Source: Edwardsiella ictaluri ATCC 33202 (lineage in GTDB: Bacteria; Pseudomonadota; Gammaproteobacteria; Enterobacterales; Enterobacteriaceae). Taken from it: a DNA stretch of 64,000 nucleotides. A program made the translations under genes and the position numbers. Under the pieces are notes generated by a model, which saw nothing but the letters and a program-made list of their open reading frames with translations, ran no database searches and was not told the DNA's origin. Shown piece after piece: positions 30,075 through 40,042 of this stretch. The DNA lies in NCBI RefSeq assembly GCF_000264785.1, contig NZ_AFJI01000052.1:83103-147102 (forward strand), written 5' to 3'. The stretch's first letter is position 1. Each line of letters begins with the position of its first letter.

Positions 30075-30088
30075 ATGATCTGGATCAA
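30075..30088 (-). promoter_or_regulatory. FNR-like site upstream of chuW
   Basis: TTGATCCAGATCAT on the minus strand matches nine of ten defined bases of the FNR consensus TTGAT-N4-ATCAA. It is centred about 88 bp before chuW. Spacing to the inferred start of transcription (about -47) is not a classical class II position, so function is uncertain. Anaerobic induction would suit ChuW chemistry. Confidence 0.45.
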
Positions 30089-30130
30089 GCAGAAGGGCAC
30101 AAAAAGATAAAGTAATAGGAGAATGGGGAT

Positions 30131-30159
30131 GTCAGGACGCACTGGACGTGCGTCCTGAC
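30131..30159. terminator. Perfect 12-bp hairpin after aroH
   Basis: GTCAGGACGCAC (30131-30142) pairs perfectly with GTGCGTCCTGAC (30148-30159) around TGGAC, six bases past the aroH stop on the minus strand. There is no T-run, so it may be a weak terminator, a 3' stabiliser or a boundary between aroH and chuW transcription. Confidence 0.5.
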
Positions 30160-30164
30160 GGGGA

Positions 30165-31211
30165 TCAGAGGCGGCTGTCAGCTGCATCGGCCAGCTGCGC
30201 CAGCAGCTGCTCGCTGTCCTCCCAGCCCAGACAGGGGTCAGTGATCGATTGCCCGTAAATCAGCGCCTGGCCAGGCTGATTTTTCTGGGCTCCTGCGGCG
30301 ATGAAGCTCTCCGCCATAATCCCGACGATATTGCGGGAACCTGCGCGGATCTGGCTGGCGACCGCGTCGGCGACAGCCAGCTGCCTACGATGCTGCTTTT
30401 GGCAATTGCCATGGCTGGTGTCGACGATCAGGTAAGGTGGCAGATCGAACTGGCGCAGCTGCTGACAGGTTTGCTCAATGTCGGCAGCATGGTAGTTGGG
30501 CACCTTACCGCCGCGCATGATGATATGGCCAAACGGGTTACCGCTGGTCTGGTAGATGGTCATCCGGCCATCTTTATCCGGCGACAGGAACATATGGCTG
30601 GCGCGGGCAGCGCGGATCGCGTCGATAGCGATGCGGGTACTGCCGTCGGTGCCGTTTTTAAATCCAACCGGACAGGAGAGCGCCGAGGCCATCTCGCGGT
30701 GGATTTGGCTCTCCGTGGTACGTGCGCCAATCGCGCCCCAGCTGATCAGGTCGGCAATATATTGCCCGGTCACCATATCTAAAAATTCTGTTGCGGTAGG
30801 CACCCCCAGCTGGTTGACCCGCAGTAGCAGCTCACGGGCCAGACGGATGCCGTGGTTGACGCGGCAGGCGCCGTTCAGATCCGGATCGGAGATCAGCCCT
30901 TTCCAGCCGATAACGGTGCGCGGTTTTTCAAAATAGGTGCGCATCACGATCTCCAGACGATCCTGATAACGTTGGCACAGGGGAGCCAGACGCTGAGCGT
31001 AATCCAGCGCCGCCGCCGTATCGTGGATGGAGCAGGGGCCAATGATGACTAACAGGCGGGGATCATCGCCCTGAAGGATGCGTTCAATTCGTTTTCGTGA
31101 CGTTGTCACGTGATCTGCCACCAACGGATCGATAGGCAGTTGCTGCGCCAGTTCTGCGGGCGAAATCAATGTATCGATGCGCGCAGTACGCAGTTCATCG
31201 GTTTTGTGCAT
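30165..31211 (-). CDS. aroH: DAHP synthase, Trp-sensitive (AroH type)
   Basis: Condenses PEP and erythrose-4-phosphate to DAHP, the first shikimate step. 348 aa, same as E. coli AroH, beginning MHKTDELRTARID. Core motifs IGPCSIHD, GARTTESQIHRE, GFKNGTDG and DTSHGNCQKQHRRQ are intact. Gene order aroH next to ppsR-ppsA matches E. coli aroH. A TrpR-like palindrome lies upstream at 31328. The ATG at 31211 is chosen by family length. An upstream frame to 31280 is extension only. Confidence 0.95.
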   Translation of the reverse strand: MHKTDELRTARIDTLISPAELAQQLPIDPLVADHVTTSRKRIERILQGDDPRLLVIIGPCSIHDTAAALDYAQRLAPLCQRYQDRLEIVMRTYFEKPRTVIGWKGLISDPDLNGACRVNHGIRLARELLLRVNQLGVPTATEFLDMVTGQYIADLISWGAIGARTTESQIHREMASALSCPVGFKNGTDGSTRIAIDAIRAARASHMFLSPDKDGRMTIYQTSGNPFGHIIMRGGKVPNYHAADIEQTCQQLRQFDLPPYLIVDTSHGNCQKQHRRQLAVADAVASQIRAGSRNIVGIMAESFIAAGAQKNQPGQALIYGQSITDPCLGWEDSEQLLAQLADAADSRL

Positions 31212-31327
31212 GGTTGTCTCTAAAGCTGGTCTTCTCAACGGCAAGAGTACCGGGAAGTGATGGCGATCACGATAAAGCAATTACAGGACAAATCAATAGA
31301 GTGCCGTGGCTTTTGTGAGCAGTTGGT

Positions 31328-31345
31328 GTACTTTCTTACTAGTAC
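31328..31345 (-). promoter_or_regulatory. Candidate TrpR operator upstream of aroH
   Basis: GTACTTTCTTACTAGTAC is an imperfect palindrome containing the TrpR half-site ACTAGTAC. It lies about 117-134 bp upstream of aroH, consistent with an operator overlapping the promoter. E. coli aroH is repressed by TrpR through an ACTAGT-containing operator. Confidence 0.5.
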
Positions 31346-31422
31346 GTGCGTCAGGCCGCACAATAAGCCCCTTTTTTGCCTGTCCCTATTCGCATGACGC
31401 GGCGATAGGGGCAGGCGCTATT

Positions 31423-32244
31423 TCAATACATGCGGCGATTGAGCCCTTGGGTATCGATGATTTTGGCGGCGATTTCTTCGACAGAGTGGTTGGTGGTGTT
31501 GAGGTAGTGGATCTGGTGTTTACGGTAGAGCGCTTCAACCTCTCCCAGCTCCAGACGGCACTGGCGTAGGGAGGCATAGCGGCTGTTTTCCCGGCGGCCT
31601 TCGCGGATCGCCGCCAGTCGCTCGGGGTTGATGGTCAGGCCAAACAGTTTGTCCTGATGTTCGCGTAGCGCGGGTGGCAGCTGCAGGTTGTCCATATCGT
31701 CGGCGGTAAACGGGTAGTTAGCGGCAAAGATACCAAACTGCATCGCCAGATACAGGCTGGTGGGCGTTTTACCGCAGCGCGAAACGCCCACCAGAATCAC
31801 CTGGGCACGCTCCAGGTTACGCAGCGAGATACCGTCGTCGTGGGCCAGGGTATAATCAACCGCGGCGATACGCGCATCGTAGCGGTTCAGATTATGGGCC
31901 GTTAGGCCATGGGTCAGGTTAGCGACGTGTACCGGTTGGATACCCAGCTCTGCCTGCAGCGGCGAAACCAGCGCACGGACGATATCCTGGCAGAAGCCCT
32001 CGCTGCTTTCGATAATCGTGCGGATGTGTGGCGACACGATCGAGTAAAAAACCAGCGGGCGATCGCCGCTGCACTGATAGATGGCATTGATTTGCAGCCG
32101 TACGGCCTCTGCCCGCTCCTCGGTTTCGACAAAGGGCAGGGTATAGCTGGTGGCGTCCAGCGCAAACTGCGACAGTACGGCGTGCCCCAGTACCTCTGCG
32201 GTAATGGCCGTTCCATCGGAAATATAGAACACGCTTCTTTTCAT
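31423..32244 (-). CDS. ppsR: PEP synthase regulatory kinase/phosphatase PpsR
   Basis: A 273-aa DUF299 protein that switches PpsA off (ADP-dependent phosphorylation) and on (Pi-dependent dephosphorylation). P-loop [15 protein letters not shown] lies near residue 150. GGAGG precedes the [11 protein letters not shown] start at 32244. It is divergent from its target ppsA, with about 410 bp between starts, as in E. coli. Confidence 0.95.
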   Translation of the reverse strand: MKRSVFYISDGTAITAEVLGHAVLSQFALDATSYTLPFVETEERAEAVRLQINAIYQCSGDRPLVFYSIVSPHIRTIIESSEGFCQDIVRALVSPLQAELGIQPVHVANLTHGLTAHNLNRYDARIAAVDYTLAHDDGISLRNLERAQVILVGVSRCGKTPTSLYLAMQFGIFAANYPFTADDMDNLQLPPALREHQDKLFGLTINPERLAAIREGRRENSRYASLRQCRLELGEVEALYRKHQIHYLNTTNHSVEEIAAKIIDTQGLNRRMY

Positions 32245-32543
32245 GCTCACCTCCTTTTGATGATGGCGGGCCGCCGTTGCGGGACGCCATTGCCCGGCTG
32301 ATAAATAGCACGAATGTATTTTTAAGACTACAGTTAATTGAGCAATGGCCAGGAACGTATTTGTTTTCAATATGCTGTAGTCGTTCTACCGTCGGTACAT
32401 TCAGCGATTCTGGTTGATACGCGGATACATAGCGCGTGGCGTACTGCAGTATGGACACAGTGCGGTAGATAATGGCTGACGAATTTCAGCATCTCTCGAT
32501 TAAAACATACGTTTTTTCTATGAAAGTCAAATTCTGCGCAAGG

Positions 32544-32555
32544 TGTAACGATTCA
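32544..32555. promoter_or_regulatory. Candidate Cra (FruR) site upstream of ppsA
   Basis: TGTAACGATTCA matches ten of twelve bases of the Cra palindrome TGAAACGTTTCA and lies about 100 bp before ppsA. Cra activates ppsA in E. coli. Assignment is by match and position only. The rest of the 32245-32654 divergent region shows nothing else I can support. Confidence 0.4.
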
Positions 32556-32654
32556 TCTATCTTGGCCTGTGTCGACATTATGTTAGTCTGATTACGCCGC
32601 GTTGGCGGTATCTTGTCTCCGAAACCCATGCTTTGAAATAAAAGGATTGCTTCG

Positions 32655-35030
32655 ATGTCTAGTAATGGCGCGCAATTACAGAATGTGGTGTGGTACAACC
32701 AGCTCGGGATGCACGATGTCGAGAGGGTAGGCGGTAAAAATGCCTCCCTGGGAGAGATGATAACCAACCTGTCTGAACTGGGTGTGTCGGTGCCGAATGG
32801 CTTTGCCACTACGGCGCAGGCGTTTAATGATTTTCTGGAACAGAGCGGCGTCAATCAGCGGATCTATACGCTGTTGGATCAGACGGACATCGATGATATA
32901 GACGCGCTGGCGCGGGCGGGGGCGCAGATCCGCCGCCTGGTGATCGAAACCCCGTTTCCTGCGGCGCTGGAGGCGGAAATCCGCAGCGCCTATGCCACCT
33001 TGGCCGCGGACAACGTCAATGCCTCCTTCGCCGTGCGCTCCTCGGCGACGGCAGAGGATATGCCTGATGCCTCGTTTGCCGGGCAGCAGGAGACCTTTCT
33101 CAACGTACAGGGCATCGATGCGGTGATGACGGCGGTGAAGCATGTTTTCGCCTCGCTGTTTAACGATCGTGCCATTTCATACCGGGTGCACCAGGGCTAT
33201 GACCACCGCGGCGTGGCACTCTCTGCCGGGGTTCAGCTGATGGTACGCTCCGATCTGGCAGCCTCTGGAGTGATGTTTACCCTGGATACCGAATCGGGGT
33301 TTGATCAGGTGGTGTTTATCACCTCGGCCTATGGGCTGGGCGAAATGGTGGTGCAGGGAGCGGTAAACCCCGATGAGTTCTACGTGCATAAACCGACCCT
33401 GCAGGCGGGGCGGCCGGCCATCGTGCGCCGTACGCTGGGGTCGAAGAAGATCCGTATGGTGTATGCCGACAGCCAGGAGCACGGTAGGCAGGTGCGGATT
33501 GAGGATGTCCCTGCGGTGCAGAGCGGGCGTTTTAGCCTGAGCGACGGGGAGATCCAGCAGCTGGCCCGGCAGGCGCTGCTGATCGAACAGCACTATGGCC
33601 GTCCGATGGACATTGAATGGGCCAAGGACGGGCACAGTGGGCGGCTGTACATCGTTCAGGCCCGTCCGGAGACCGTACGGGCCAACGAGCAGGTGATGGA
33701 GCGCTATCAGTTGAGCCAGCGCGGCGAGGTGCTGGTGGAGGGACGCGCCATCGGCCATCGTATCGGCGCCGGGCCGGTGAAGGTGATCACCAGTATCAGT
33801 GAGATGCACCTGATCCAGGCGGGCGATGTGCTGGTGACGGACATGACCGATCCGGACTGGGAGCCGATCATGAAGCGGGCCTCGGCGATTGTCACCAACC
33901 GCGGCGGGCGCACCTGTCATGCGGCGATCATCGCGCGCGAACTGGGGATCCCGGCGGTCGTCGGTTGCGGCGATGCCACCGAGCGCCTGCGACCGGGGGC
34001 GGCGGTCACAGTTTCCTGCGCCGAAGGGGATACCGGCTACGTTTACCACGGGCAGATCGACTTCAGCGTACAGAGTTCGCAGGTAGAGCAGATGCCGGCG
34101 CTTCCCCTGAAGATCATGATGAACGTCGGTAACCCGGACCGCGCCTTTGACTTCGCCCGTCTGCCCAACGACGGCGTGGGGCTGGCGCGTCTGGAGTTTA
34201 TCATTAACCGGATGATCGGCGTACATCCGCGTGCGGCACTGGAGTTTGAGCGACAGGATGCGACGGTGCAGGCGGAGATCCGTCAGATGATGCAGGGATT
34301 TGACGATCCGGTGGAGTTCTACATCAGCCGACTGACTGAGGGTATTGCGACGCTGGCGGCGGCATTCTGGCCCAAACGGGTGATTGTCCGTCTGTCAGAC
34401 TTCAAGTCCAATGAATATGCCAACCTGATTGGCGGTGAGCACTATGAGCCCCATGAGGAAAACCCGATGTTGGGGTTCCGCGGCGCCGGGCGCTATGTGG
34501 CGGAGAGCTTCGCCCCCTGTTTTGCGCTGGAGTGCGCTGCCATTAAACGGGTGCGCAATACGATGGGGCTGACCAACGTCGAGGTGATGATCCCCTTTGT
34601 GCGTACGGTGGAGCAGGCGCAGGCGGTGGTTTCTCAGTTGGCGAAAGAGGGGCTGCGCCGAGGTGAAAATGGCCTGAAGGTGATCATGATGTGCGAGATC
34701 CCCTCCAATGCGCTGTTGGCCGACGCATTTCTGGCCCATTTTGACGGTTTCTCCATCGGCTCTAACGATATGACTCAGCTCACCCTGGGCCTGGATCGCG
34801 ACTCTGGAGTGGTCTCTGCGCTGTTTGACGAGCGCAATGCGGCGGTGAAAGCACTGCTGTCGATGGCTATCCGCAGCGCCAAGGCGCAGGGGAAATATGT
34901 GGGGATCTGCGGTCAGGGTCCTTCGGATCATGAGGATTTTGCCCGCTGGCTCATGGAGCAGGGAATTGACAGTCTGTCACTGAATCCTGATACGGTGGCG
35001 CAGACCTGGATTAATCTGGCAGAAAAATAA
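32655..35030 (+). CDS. ppsA: Phosphoenolpyruvate synthase
   Basis: A 791-aa enzyme that makes PEP from pyruvate with ATP to AMP, needed for gluconeogenesis from pyruvate/lactate. It has an N-terminal ATP-grasp-like nucleotide domain ([10 protein letters not shown]), a swivelling phosphohistidine domain ([13 protein letters not shown], catalytic His) and a C-terminal TIM-barrel PEP/pyruvate domain ([21 protein letters not shown], catalytic Cys in GICGQGPS). AAAGGA lies before the ATG. Full length; followed by a terminator. Confidence 0.97.
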   Translation: MSSNGAQLQNVVWYNQLGMHDVERVGGKNASLGEMITNLSELGVSVPNGFATTAQAFNDFLEQSGVNQRIYTLLDQTDIDDIDALARAGAQIRRLVIETPFPAALEAEIRSAYATLAADNVNASFAVRSSATAEDMPDASFAGQQETFLNVQGIDAVMTAVKHVFASLFNDRAISYRVHQGYDHRGVALSAGVQLMVRSDLAASGVMFTLDTESGFDQVVFITSAYGLGEMVVQGAVNPDEFYVHKPTLQAGRPAIVRRTLGSKKIRMVYADSQEHGRQVRIEDVPAVQSGRFSLSDGEIQQLARQALLIEQHYGRPMDIEWAKDGHSGRLYIVQARPETVRANEQVMERYQLSQRGEVLVEGRAIGHRIGAGPVKVITSISEMHLIQAGDVLVTDMTDPDWEPIMKRASAIVTNRGGRTCHAAIIARELGIPAVVGCGDATERLRPGAAVTVSCAEGDTGYVYHGQIDFSVQSSQVEQMPALPLKIMMNVGNPDRAFDFARLPNDGVGLARLEFIINRMIGVHPRAALEFERQDATVQAEIRQMMQGFDDPVEFYISRLTEGIATLAAAFWPKRVIVRLSDFKSNEYANLIGGEHYEPHEENPMLGFRGAGRYVAESFAPCFALECAAIKRVRNTMGLTNVEVMIPFVRTVEQAQAVVSQLAKEGLRRGENGLKVIMMCEIPSNALLADAFLAHFDGFSIGSNDMTQLTLGLDRDSGVVSALFDERNAAVKALLSMAIRSAKAQGKYVGICGQGPSDHEDFARWLMEQGIDSLSLNPDTVAQTWINLAEK

Positions 35031-35051
35031 GCGTTATTTTGATAATAGTCT

Positions 35052-35082
35052 AAAACGGTCGCTGTAATGCGGCCGTTTTTTC
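35052..35082 (+). terminator. ppsA terminator
   Basis: AAAACGGTCGC pairs with GCGGCCGTTTT (one G-U) around TGTAAT, with the T-run overlapping the 3' arm. Placed 22 bp past the ppsA stop. Confidence 0.85.
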
Positions 35083-35150
35083 TGCCATTTTTATTTTTTC
35101 TCGACGCGTCAAAAATAAACGGCCGGTTGCCGTTTGAACCATGACAGATA

Positions 35151-35255
35151 AAAAAAAGCCCATCAAGCCGATGGGCAAAGACTACACACAGCAATAATGG
35201 GAAAAATCCACAGGCGCGTGCTGGCGCCGATGCATATTTCAGGTTCTGGAGATCA
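35151..35255 (-). ncRNA. rprA: RprA-like small RNA
   Basis: On the minus strand the segment GCTGTGTGTAGTCTTTGCCC is followed by a GCCCATC/GATGGGC terminator hairpin (35158-35176) and seven Ts. This equals the 3' half of E. coli RprA, an Hfq-binding activator of rpoS translation controlled by Rcs. Location between ppsA and ydiK also matches rprA. The 5' half differs from E. coli: the rpoS-pairing AUGGAAAUCCCC segment is not visible. The 5' end is set by E. coli length (about 105 nt) and is approximate. A TATAAT at about 35318-35313 could instead imply a longer RNA. Confidence 0.8.
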
Positions 35256-35256
35256 G

Positions 35257-35553
35257 ACGGTTTTGGGAGTAATTATTTCTGACACCGCGCTGAAGGCATT
35301 ACAGGACTGGATTATATATCTAATTTATTACTATGACGATAGTTAATCTATAAAAAATAGAGAACACATAACGTTCACTTTGCCCCGAGAGGAAAGGAAT
35401 ATGTACAGTTATTTTTATTTCATTACTTAAATAACATCGCAGACTGTTGAATAAATATCCGATAGCGTTCATTCCGGCTATTTTAATCCGGTGAGCGCTG
35501 CGGAAATCCTCGCATTTTAGGCGGCGCTCACCGGGCAGACGCCGCCTATTATC
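35257..35553. other. Intergenic region between rprA and ydiK
   Basis: Near ydiK it contains GGCGGCG and CGCCGCC arms (about 35520-35550) that can fold into a stem, possibly terminating ydiK on the minus strand although no T-run follows. The remainder is AT-rich and likely includes the rprA promoter. No coding frame is supported. Confidence 0.5.
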
Positions 35554-36651
35554 TTACTGTCGTTTCTCTAACTCCCGGTGGACCTGCCGGGCATCTTTTA
35601 ACGGCGCAGGCACCTCGCTGATCCAGACAGAAACCAGACGATAAGAGACCGCCAGCACGACGGGGCCGATAAACAGGCCGATCATGCCAAAGGCCAGCAG
35701 ACCGCCGATAACGCCGGAGAGCACCAGCAGCATCGGCAGATCGGCGCCCAGGCGGATCAGCGCCGGACGCAGCACGTTATCCATGGTGCCGACGACGCCG
35801 CTCCACACCAGCAGCACCGTTGCCCAGGTGTTATCACCGCTCCAGTACAACCAGGCGACGGCCGGTATCAGCACCAGCAACGGGCCCAGCTGTGCCAGAC
35901 AGCAGATAAACATCACCACTGTTAACAGGACGGCATAGTGAATACCGCTGATCGCCAGTCCGATGCCTGCCAGCACCGATTGGGCCAGCGCGGTGACGAC
36001 GACGCCCAGCGCGACGGCGCGAATGGCCTGACCGCCCAGGATCACCGCCGCATCGCCGCGGTCGGCGGCCAGGCGGATAGCGAAGCGGCGGATGCCAAAG
36101 GCAACATCCTCGCCCCGGCTATACAGCAGGGCGCTGAACAACAGCATCAGAGAGCAGTGCAGGAAGAAGCCGCCGACGTGGGCCGCCTGGGTAATAAACC
36201 AGGTGATCCCCTGGCCGATATAGGGCTGGATCTTGGTGACCAGAACCCCTTCGCTCATCAGCCCCTGCCAGCTGGCATACAGCCTGGCGCCGATCAGCGG
36301 CAGTGTCTGCAGCCACTCCAGCTGCGGCATTTGCCAGTTGCGGGCGTTGGCTGCCCAGTCAAGGATCGGACCTGCGTTGCCGATCAGGCTGGTAATCACC
36401 ATACCAATCGGCAGCACAAACAGCAGCAGCAGCAGCAGGGTCATCAGCACGACCGCCATCCAGCGTTTTCCCCACAGATGATTTTGCAGCCACATCAGTA
36501 CCGGCCAGGTCGCGATCACCACCATACTGGCCCAGGTAAAGCCCAGAATAAACGGCTGAACCACCCACAGACAGGAGATGATCAGCAGAGCAATAAACAG
36601 TGACCCAAAAATAATCCGGGCCAAATCATACTTCGGTAGTGGCTTATCCAT
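35554..36651 (-). CDS. ydiK: AI-2E family transporter YdiK
   Basis: A 365-aa inner-membrane protein of the AI-2 exporter-like (PerM) family with about eight helices. The hydrophobic clusters lie at about 20-85, 145-175, 200-290 and 310-345. Function of YdiK is not established. Start MDKPLPKYDLAR at 36651 follows GAGAGA. A frame extending to 36729 lacks support. Divergent from ydiJ across 304 bp, as in E. coli. Confidence 0.9.
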   Translation of the reverse strand: MDKPLPKYDLARIIFGSLFIALLIISCLWVVQPFILGFTWASMVVIATWPVLMWLQNHLWGKRWMAVVLMTLLLLLLFVLPIGMVITSLIGNAGPILDWAANARNWQMPQLEWLQTLPLIGARLYASWQGLMSEGVLVTKIQPYIGQGITWFITQAAHVGGFFLHCSLMLLFSALLYSRGEDVAFGIRRFAIRLAADRGDAAVILGGQAIRAVALGVVVTALAQSVLAGIGLAISGIHYAVLLTVVMFICCLAQLGPLLVLIPAVAWLYWSGDNTWATVLLVWSGVVGTMDNVLRPALIRLGADLPMLLVLSGVIGGLLAFGMIGLFIGPVVLAVSYRLVSVWISEVPAPLKDARQVHRELEKRQ

Positions 36652-36955
36652 AGTCTCTCTCAATTGTGCACGGCGGCGTGCGCTGTGCCTATGATGACTC
36701 AGGATAGTGGGAAAACCCAGCGCCTGCATGCAGATCTTTAGCGGCGGCAGTGCGCGGCGTAGAAAATTTCACCGTCTGCTGTTTTGTGATAGCGTGAGGA
36801 GTAACCGGTTGAATTGAGACATAGCTACCGCTCTGCGGGAGCCATGCCACGTTACCGGTGCGCCGCATCGGCCAGTCGCCAATAACAGGACGCGGCGTAT
36901 GGCAGGGGGCGGGCTGTGCGCCCGCGGAGCACACACTATGGACAGGATTATGCGC
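36652..36955. other. Divergent ydiK/ydiJ intergenic region
   Basis: Presumably holds both promoters. I see no confident operator, terminator or small gene. In-frame ATGs upstream of ydiJ at 36899 and 36938 would add an extension absent from relatives. Confidence 0.4.
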
Positions 36956-39900
36956 ATGATCCCTCGGCTTTCGCCATCGACGGGGTTTGACCCGGCGGTT
37001 ACGGCGTTTATTCAGACCCTGAAACAAAACGGTTTTAACGGCGAGTGTGATACGCGCTATGGGGCGCGCCTAACCATGGCGACGGACAACAGCATCTATC
37101 AGCTGTTGCCGGACGCCGTACTTTTTCCGCGCTCTACGGCAGACGTGGTGGCGATCGCCCGCCTGGCCCAGGAGGCGGCGTTTCGTCATCTGAGCCTCAC
37201 CGCGCGCGGCGGTGGCACCGGTACCAATGGCCAGGCGCTGAATGGGGGCATCGTGGTTGATATGTCACGCCACATGCAGCGTATTCTGGAGATAAATCTG
37301 CAGGAAGGGTGGGTACGGGTCGAAGCGGGGGTCATCAAGGATCAGCTGAACGCCATCCTCAAACCTCACGGCTATTTCTTTGCACCGGAGCTCTCCACCA
37401 GCAACCGCGCCACTCTGGGTGGGATGATCAATACGGATGCCTGCGGTCAGGGCTCCCGGGTGTATGGTAAAACCTCCGACCATATTCTGGGGCTGCGTAG
37501 CGTGCTGTTGGGCGGCGATATTCTGGATACGGCACCGCTGCCGATTCGGCTGGCCCAGACCCTGGCCCGCCAGGGCGATCGGATCGGCGAAATCTACCGT
37601 GGGGTGCTGGAGGTCTGCCTGGGGCAGCGCGAGGCTATCGTAGCCAAGTTTCCGCCGCTTAACAGGTTCCTGACCGGCTACGATCTGCGCCACGTTCTCA
37701 GCGACGATCTGCAGCGCGTCGATCTGTCTCGGTTGCTGGCCGGCTCGGAGGGGACTTTGGCCCTGGTGACCGAGGCGCGTCTGCGCATCATTCCGTTGCC
37801 GCAGGTGCGCCGTCTGGTCAACGTGAAGTATGACAGCTTTGATGCGGCGCTGCGTAATGCACCGTTGATGCTGGAAGCCAATGCGCTGTCGGTCGAGACG
37901 ATTGACTCTCAGGTGCTGGCACTGGCGCGCCGCGACATCATCTGGCACGGTGTGCGCGATCTGATCGACGATCGTGCCGATCGCCCTCTGCAGGGGCTGA
38001 ATATCGTTGAGTTTGCCGGTGATGATGAGCCCGCCATCACGGCTCAGGTGGCGGCGCTGTGCCAACGGCTGGAGGCGATGGCAAAGGCGGGCGAAGGGGG
38101 TGTGATCGGCTACCGTCTGAGCGGCGATGAGGCCGATATCGAACGGATCTACGGCATGCGCAAGCGGGCGGTCGGCCTGTTGGGTAACGCCCAGGGGGCG
38201 GCCAAGCCTATCCCGTTTGTCGAGGATACCTGCGTGCCTCCGCCGCATCTGGCTGATTATATCGCCGAGTTTCGCGCCCTTCTGGATCAGTATCAGCTGA
38301 GCTATGGCATGTTTGGCCACGTGGACGTCGGCGTGCTGCACGTGCGGCCGGCACTGGACATGTGTGACCCGCGCCATGAGGCGCTGGTCAGCGAGATCTC
38401 CGGGCGGGTGGTGGCGCTGACGGCCAAATATGGCGGCCTGCTGTGGGGCGAGCACGGTAAGGGGTTTCGCGCCCAGTACAGTCCTGCCTTCTTTGGCGCA
38501 GAGCTGTATCATGAGCTGCGCCGCATCAAGAGCCTGTTTGATGCGGATAACCGGATGAACCCCGGAAAGATCTGCCCACCGCTGGGCTGTGATGTACCGA
38601 TGAAGCAGGTGGATGCGGTGAAGCGCGGCACCTTCGACAGGCAGATTCCGGCGGCGGTGCGCGGCGCGTTTCGCGGGGCGCTGGAGTGCAACGGTAACGG
38701 CCTGTGCTTTAACTTTGATCGGCACAGCCCCATGTGCCCCTCGCTGAAGGTGAGCGGCGATCGTCTTCACTCACCGAAAGGACGGGCGGCGCTGATGCGT
38801 GAATGGCTGCGCCTGCTGGCGGAGCAGGGCGTCGATCCCCTGGCGCTGGAGCAGCGTCTGGGTATGCTGGCATCGTTGCGTGCGCTGATCGCCAAAACGC
38901 GCCATGGCTGGCGCACCGGCGGCGGGTATGACTTCTCTCATGAGGTCAAGGCGGCGATGGACGGCTGCCTCTCCTGTAAGGCCTGCTCCAGCCAATGCCC
39001 GATCAAGATCGATGTGCCGGCGTTTCGCGCCCGCTTTCTGCAGCTGTACCACACGCGCTATCTGCGCCCGCTGCGTGACCATCTGGTGGCCGGGGTGGAG
39101 CGCTATACACCGTGGATGGCGAGGGCACCGCGGGTATTTAACTTTTTCCTGCGCCAGCCACTGTTGGGGCGTCTGAGCGAGCGTTGCATTGGGATGACCG
39201 ATCTCCCGCGGCTCTCATCGCCGACTCTGCGCCATGCGCTGGCCGGTCATCCGGCGCTGCTGGACTCCCTGGAGTCGCTGGAGGGGCTGGATGCTGCGGC
39301 GCGTGCGCGCCGGGTGCTTATCGTACAGGACCCCTTTACCAGCTATTACGATGCGCGGGTCGTCGAGGCTTTGATCCGACTGTGCGATCGGTTGGGCTTT
39401 CACGCCCAGCTGCTGCCTTTTGTTCCTAACGGCAAGGCGCAGCATATCAAGGGATTCCTGCGCCGCTTTGCCCGCACGGCGCGCAGCGGCGCCGAGTTTC
39501 TCAACCGGGTCGCGCGGCTGGGGATCCCGCTGGTGGGCGTCGATCCGGCAATGGTGCTATGCTATCGCGATGAATATAAAACTATTCTGGGTGAGCAGCG
39601 CGGCGAGTTTCAGGTACAGTTGATTCAGGAGTGGCTCTCCCAGACGCTGCTGCCCTCCGCTCGGTGCGCGCCGATGGCTGATGGGGAGTGGTATCTGTTC
39701 GGTCACTGTACCGAAACCTGTGCCGAGCCAGCCAGCGTGGCGCAGTGGCAGCAGGTGTTTGCCCATCTGGGCGCCCGCTTACAGAATGTCAGCGTAGGCT
39801 GCTGCGGCATGGCGGGAACCTATGGCCATGAGGTGGCCAACCAGGCGGCGTCGCGCGGCATCTATGCGCTGTCGTGGCAGCCCGCACTGACTGCGCTGCC

Positions 39901-40042
39901 GTCGGCGCGCTGTCTGGCGACGGGTTACTCTTGCCGCAGTCAGGCGCTACGCCAGCAGGGGGTGGTACTGCGCCATCCTGTTCAGGCTTTACTGGAGATA
40001 TGTGATGATTTGGAAACGCGCGATAACCCTGGAGCAGCTTAA
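36956..40042 (+). CDS. ydiJ: FAD/Fe-S oxidoreductase YdiJ (D-2-hydroxyglutarate dehydrogenase type)
   Basis: A 1028-aa fusion of a FAD_binding_4/GlcD-like dehydrogenase (about 45-560, GGGTGTNGQALNGGIVVD) and a C-terminal GlpC-like Fe-S part. The Fe-S part has CLSCKACSSQCPIK and a CCG-type VGCCGMAGTYGHE. Bacterial YdiJ has been reported to act on D-2-hydroxyglutarate. I choose MIPRLSP at 36956 because E. coli YdiJ begins there. The 3' end overlaps menI by about 40 bp, making ydiJ-menI-zntB one coupled unit. Confidence 0.92.
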   Translation: MIPRLSPSTGFDPAVTAFIQTLKQNGFNGECDTRYGARLTMATDNSIYQLLPDAVLFPRSTADVVAIARLAQEAAFRHLSLTARGGGTGTNGQALNGGIVVDMSRHMQRILEINLQEGWVRVEAGVIKDQLNAILKPHGYFFAPELSTSNRATLGGMINTDACGQGSRVYGKTSDHILGLRSVLLGGDILDTAPLPIRLAQTLARQGDRIGEIYRGVLEVCLGQREAIVAKFPPLNRFLTGYDLRHVLSDDLQRVDLSRLLAGSEGTLALVTEARLRIIPLPQVRRLVNVKYDSFDAALRNAPLMLEANALSVETIDSQVLALARRDIIWHGVRDLIDDRADRPLQGLNIVEFAGDDEPAITAQVAALCQRLEAMAKAGEGGVIGYRLSGDEADIERIYGMRKRAVGLLGNAQGAAKPIPFVEDTCVPPPHLADYIAEFRALLDQYQLSYGMFGHVDVGVLHVRPALDMCDPRHEALVSEISGRVVALTAKYGGLLWGEHGKGFRAQYSPAFFGAELYHELRRIKSLFDADNRMNPGKICPPLGCDVPMKQVDAVKRGTFDRQIPAAVRGAFRGALECNGNGLCFNFDRHSPMCPSLKVSGDRLHSPKGRAALMREWLRLLAEQGVDPLALEQRLGMLASLRALIAKTRHGWRTGGGYDFSHEVKAAMDGCLSCKACSSQCPIKIDVPAFRARFLQLYHTRYLRPLRDHLVAGVERYTPWMARAPRVFNFFLRQPLLGRLSERCIGMTDLPRLSSPTLRHALAGHPALLDSLESLEGLDAAARARRVLIVQDPFTSYYDARVVEALIRLCDRLGFHAQLLPFVPNGKAQHIKGFLRRFARTARSGAEFLNRVARLGIPLVGVDPAMVLCYRDEYKTILGEQRGEFQVQLIQEWLSQTLLPSARCAPMADGEWYLFGHCTETCAEPASVAQWQQVFAHLGARLQNVSVGCCGMAGTYGHEVANQAASRGIYALSWQPALTALPSARCLATGYSCRSQALRQQGVVLRHPVQALLEICDDLETRDNPGAA

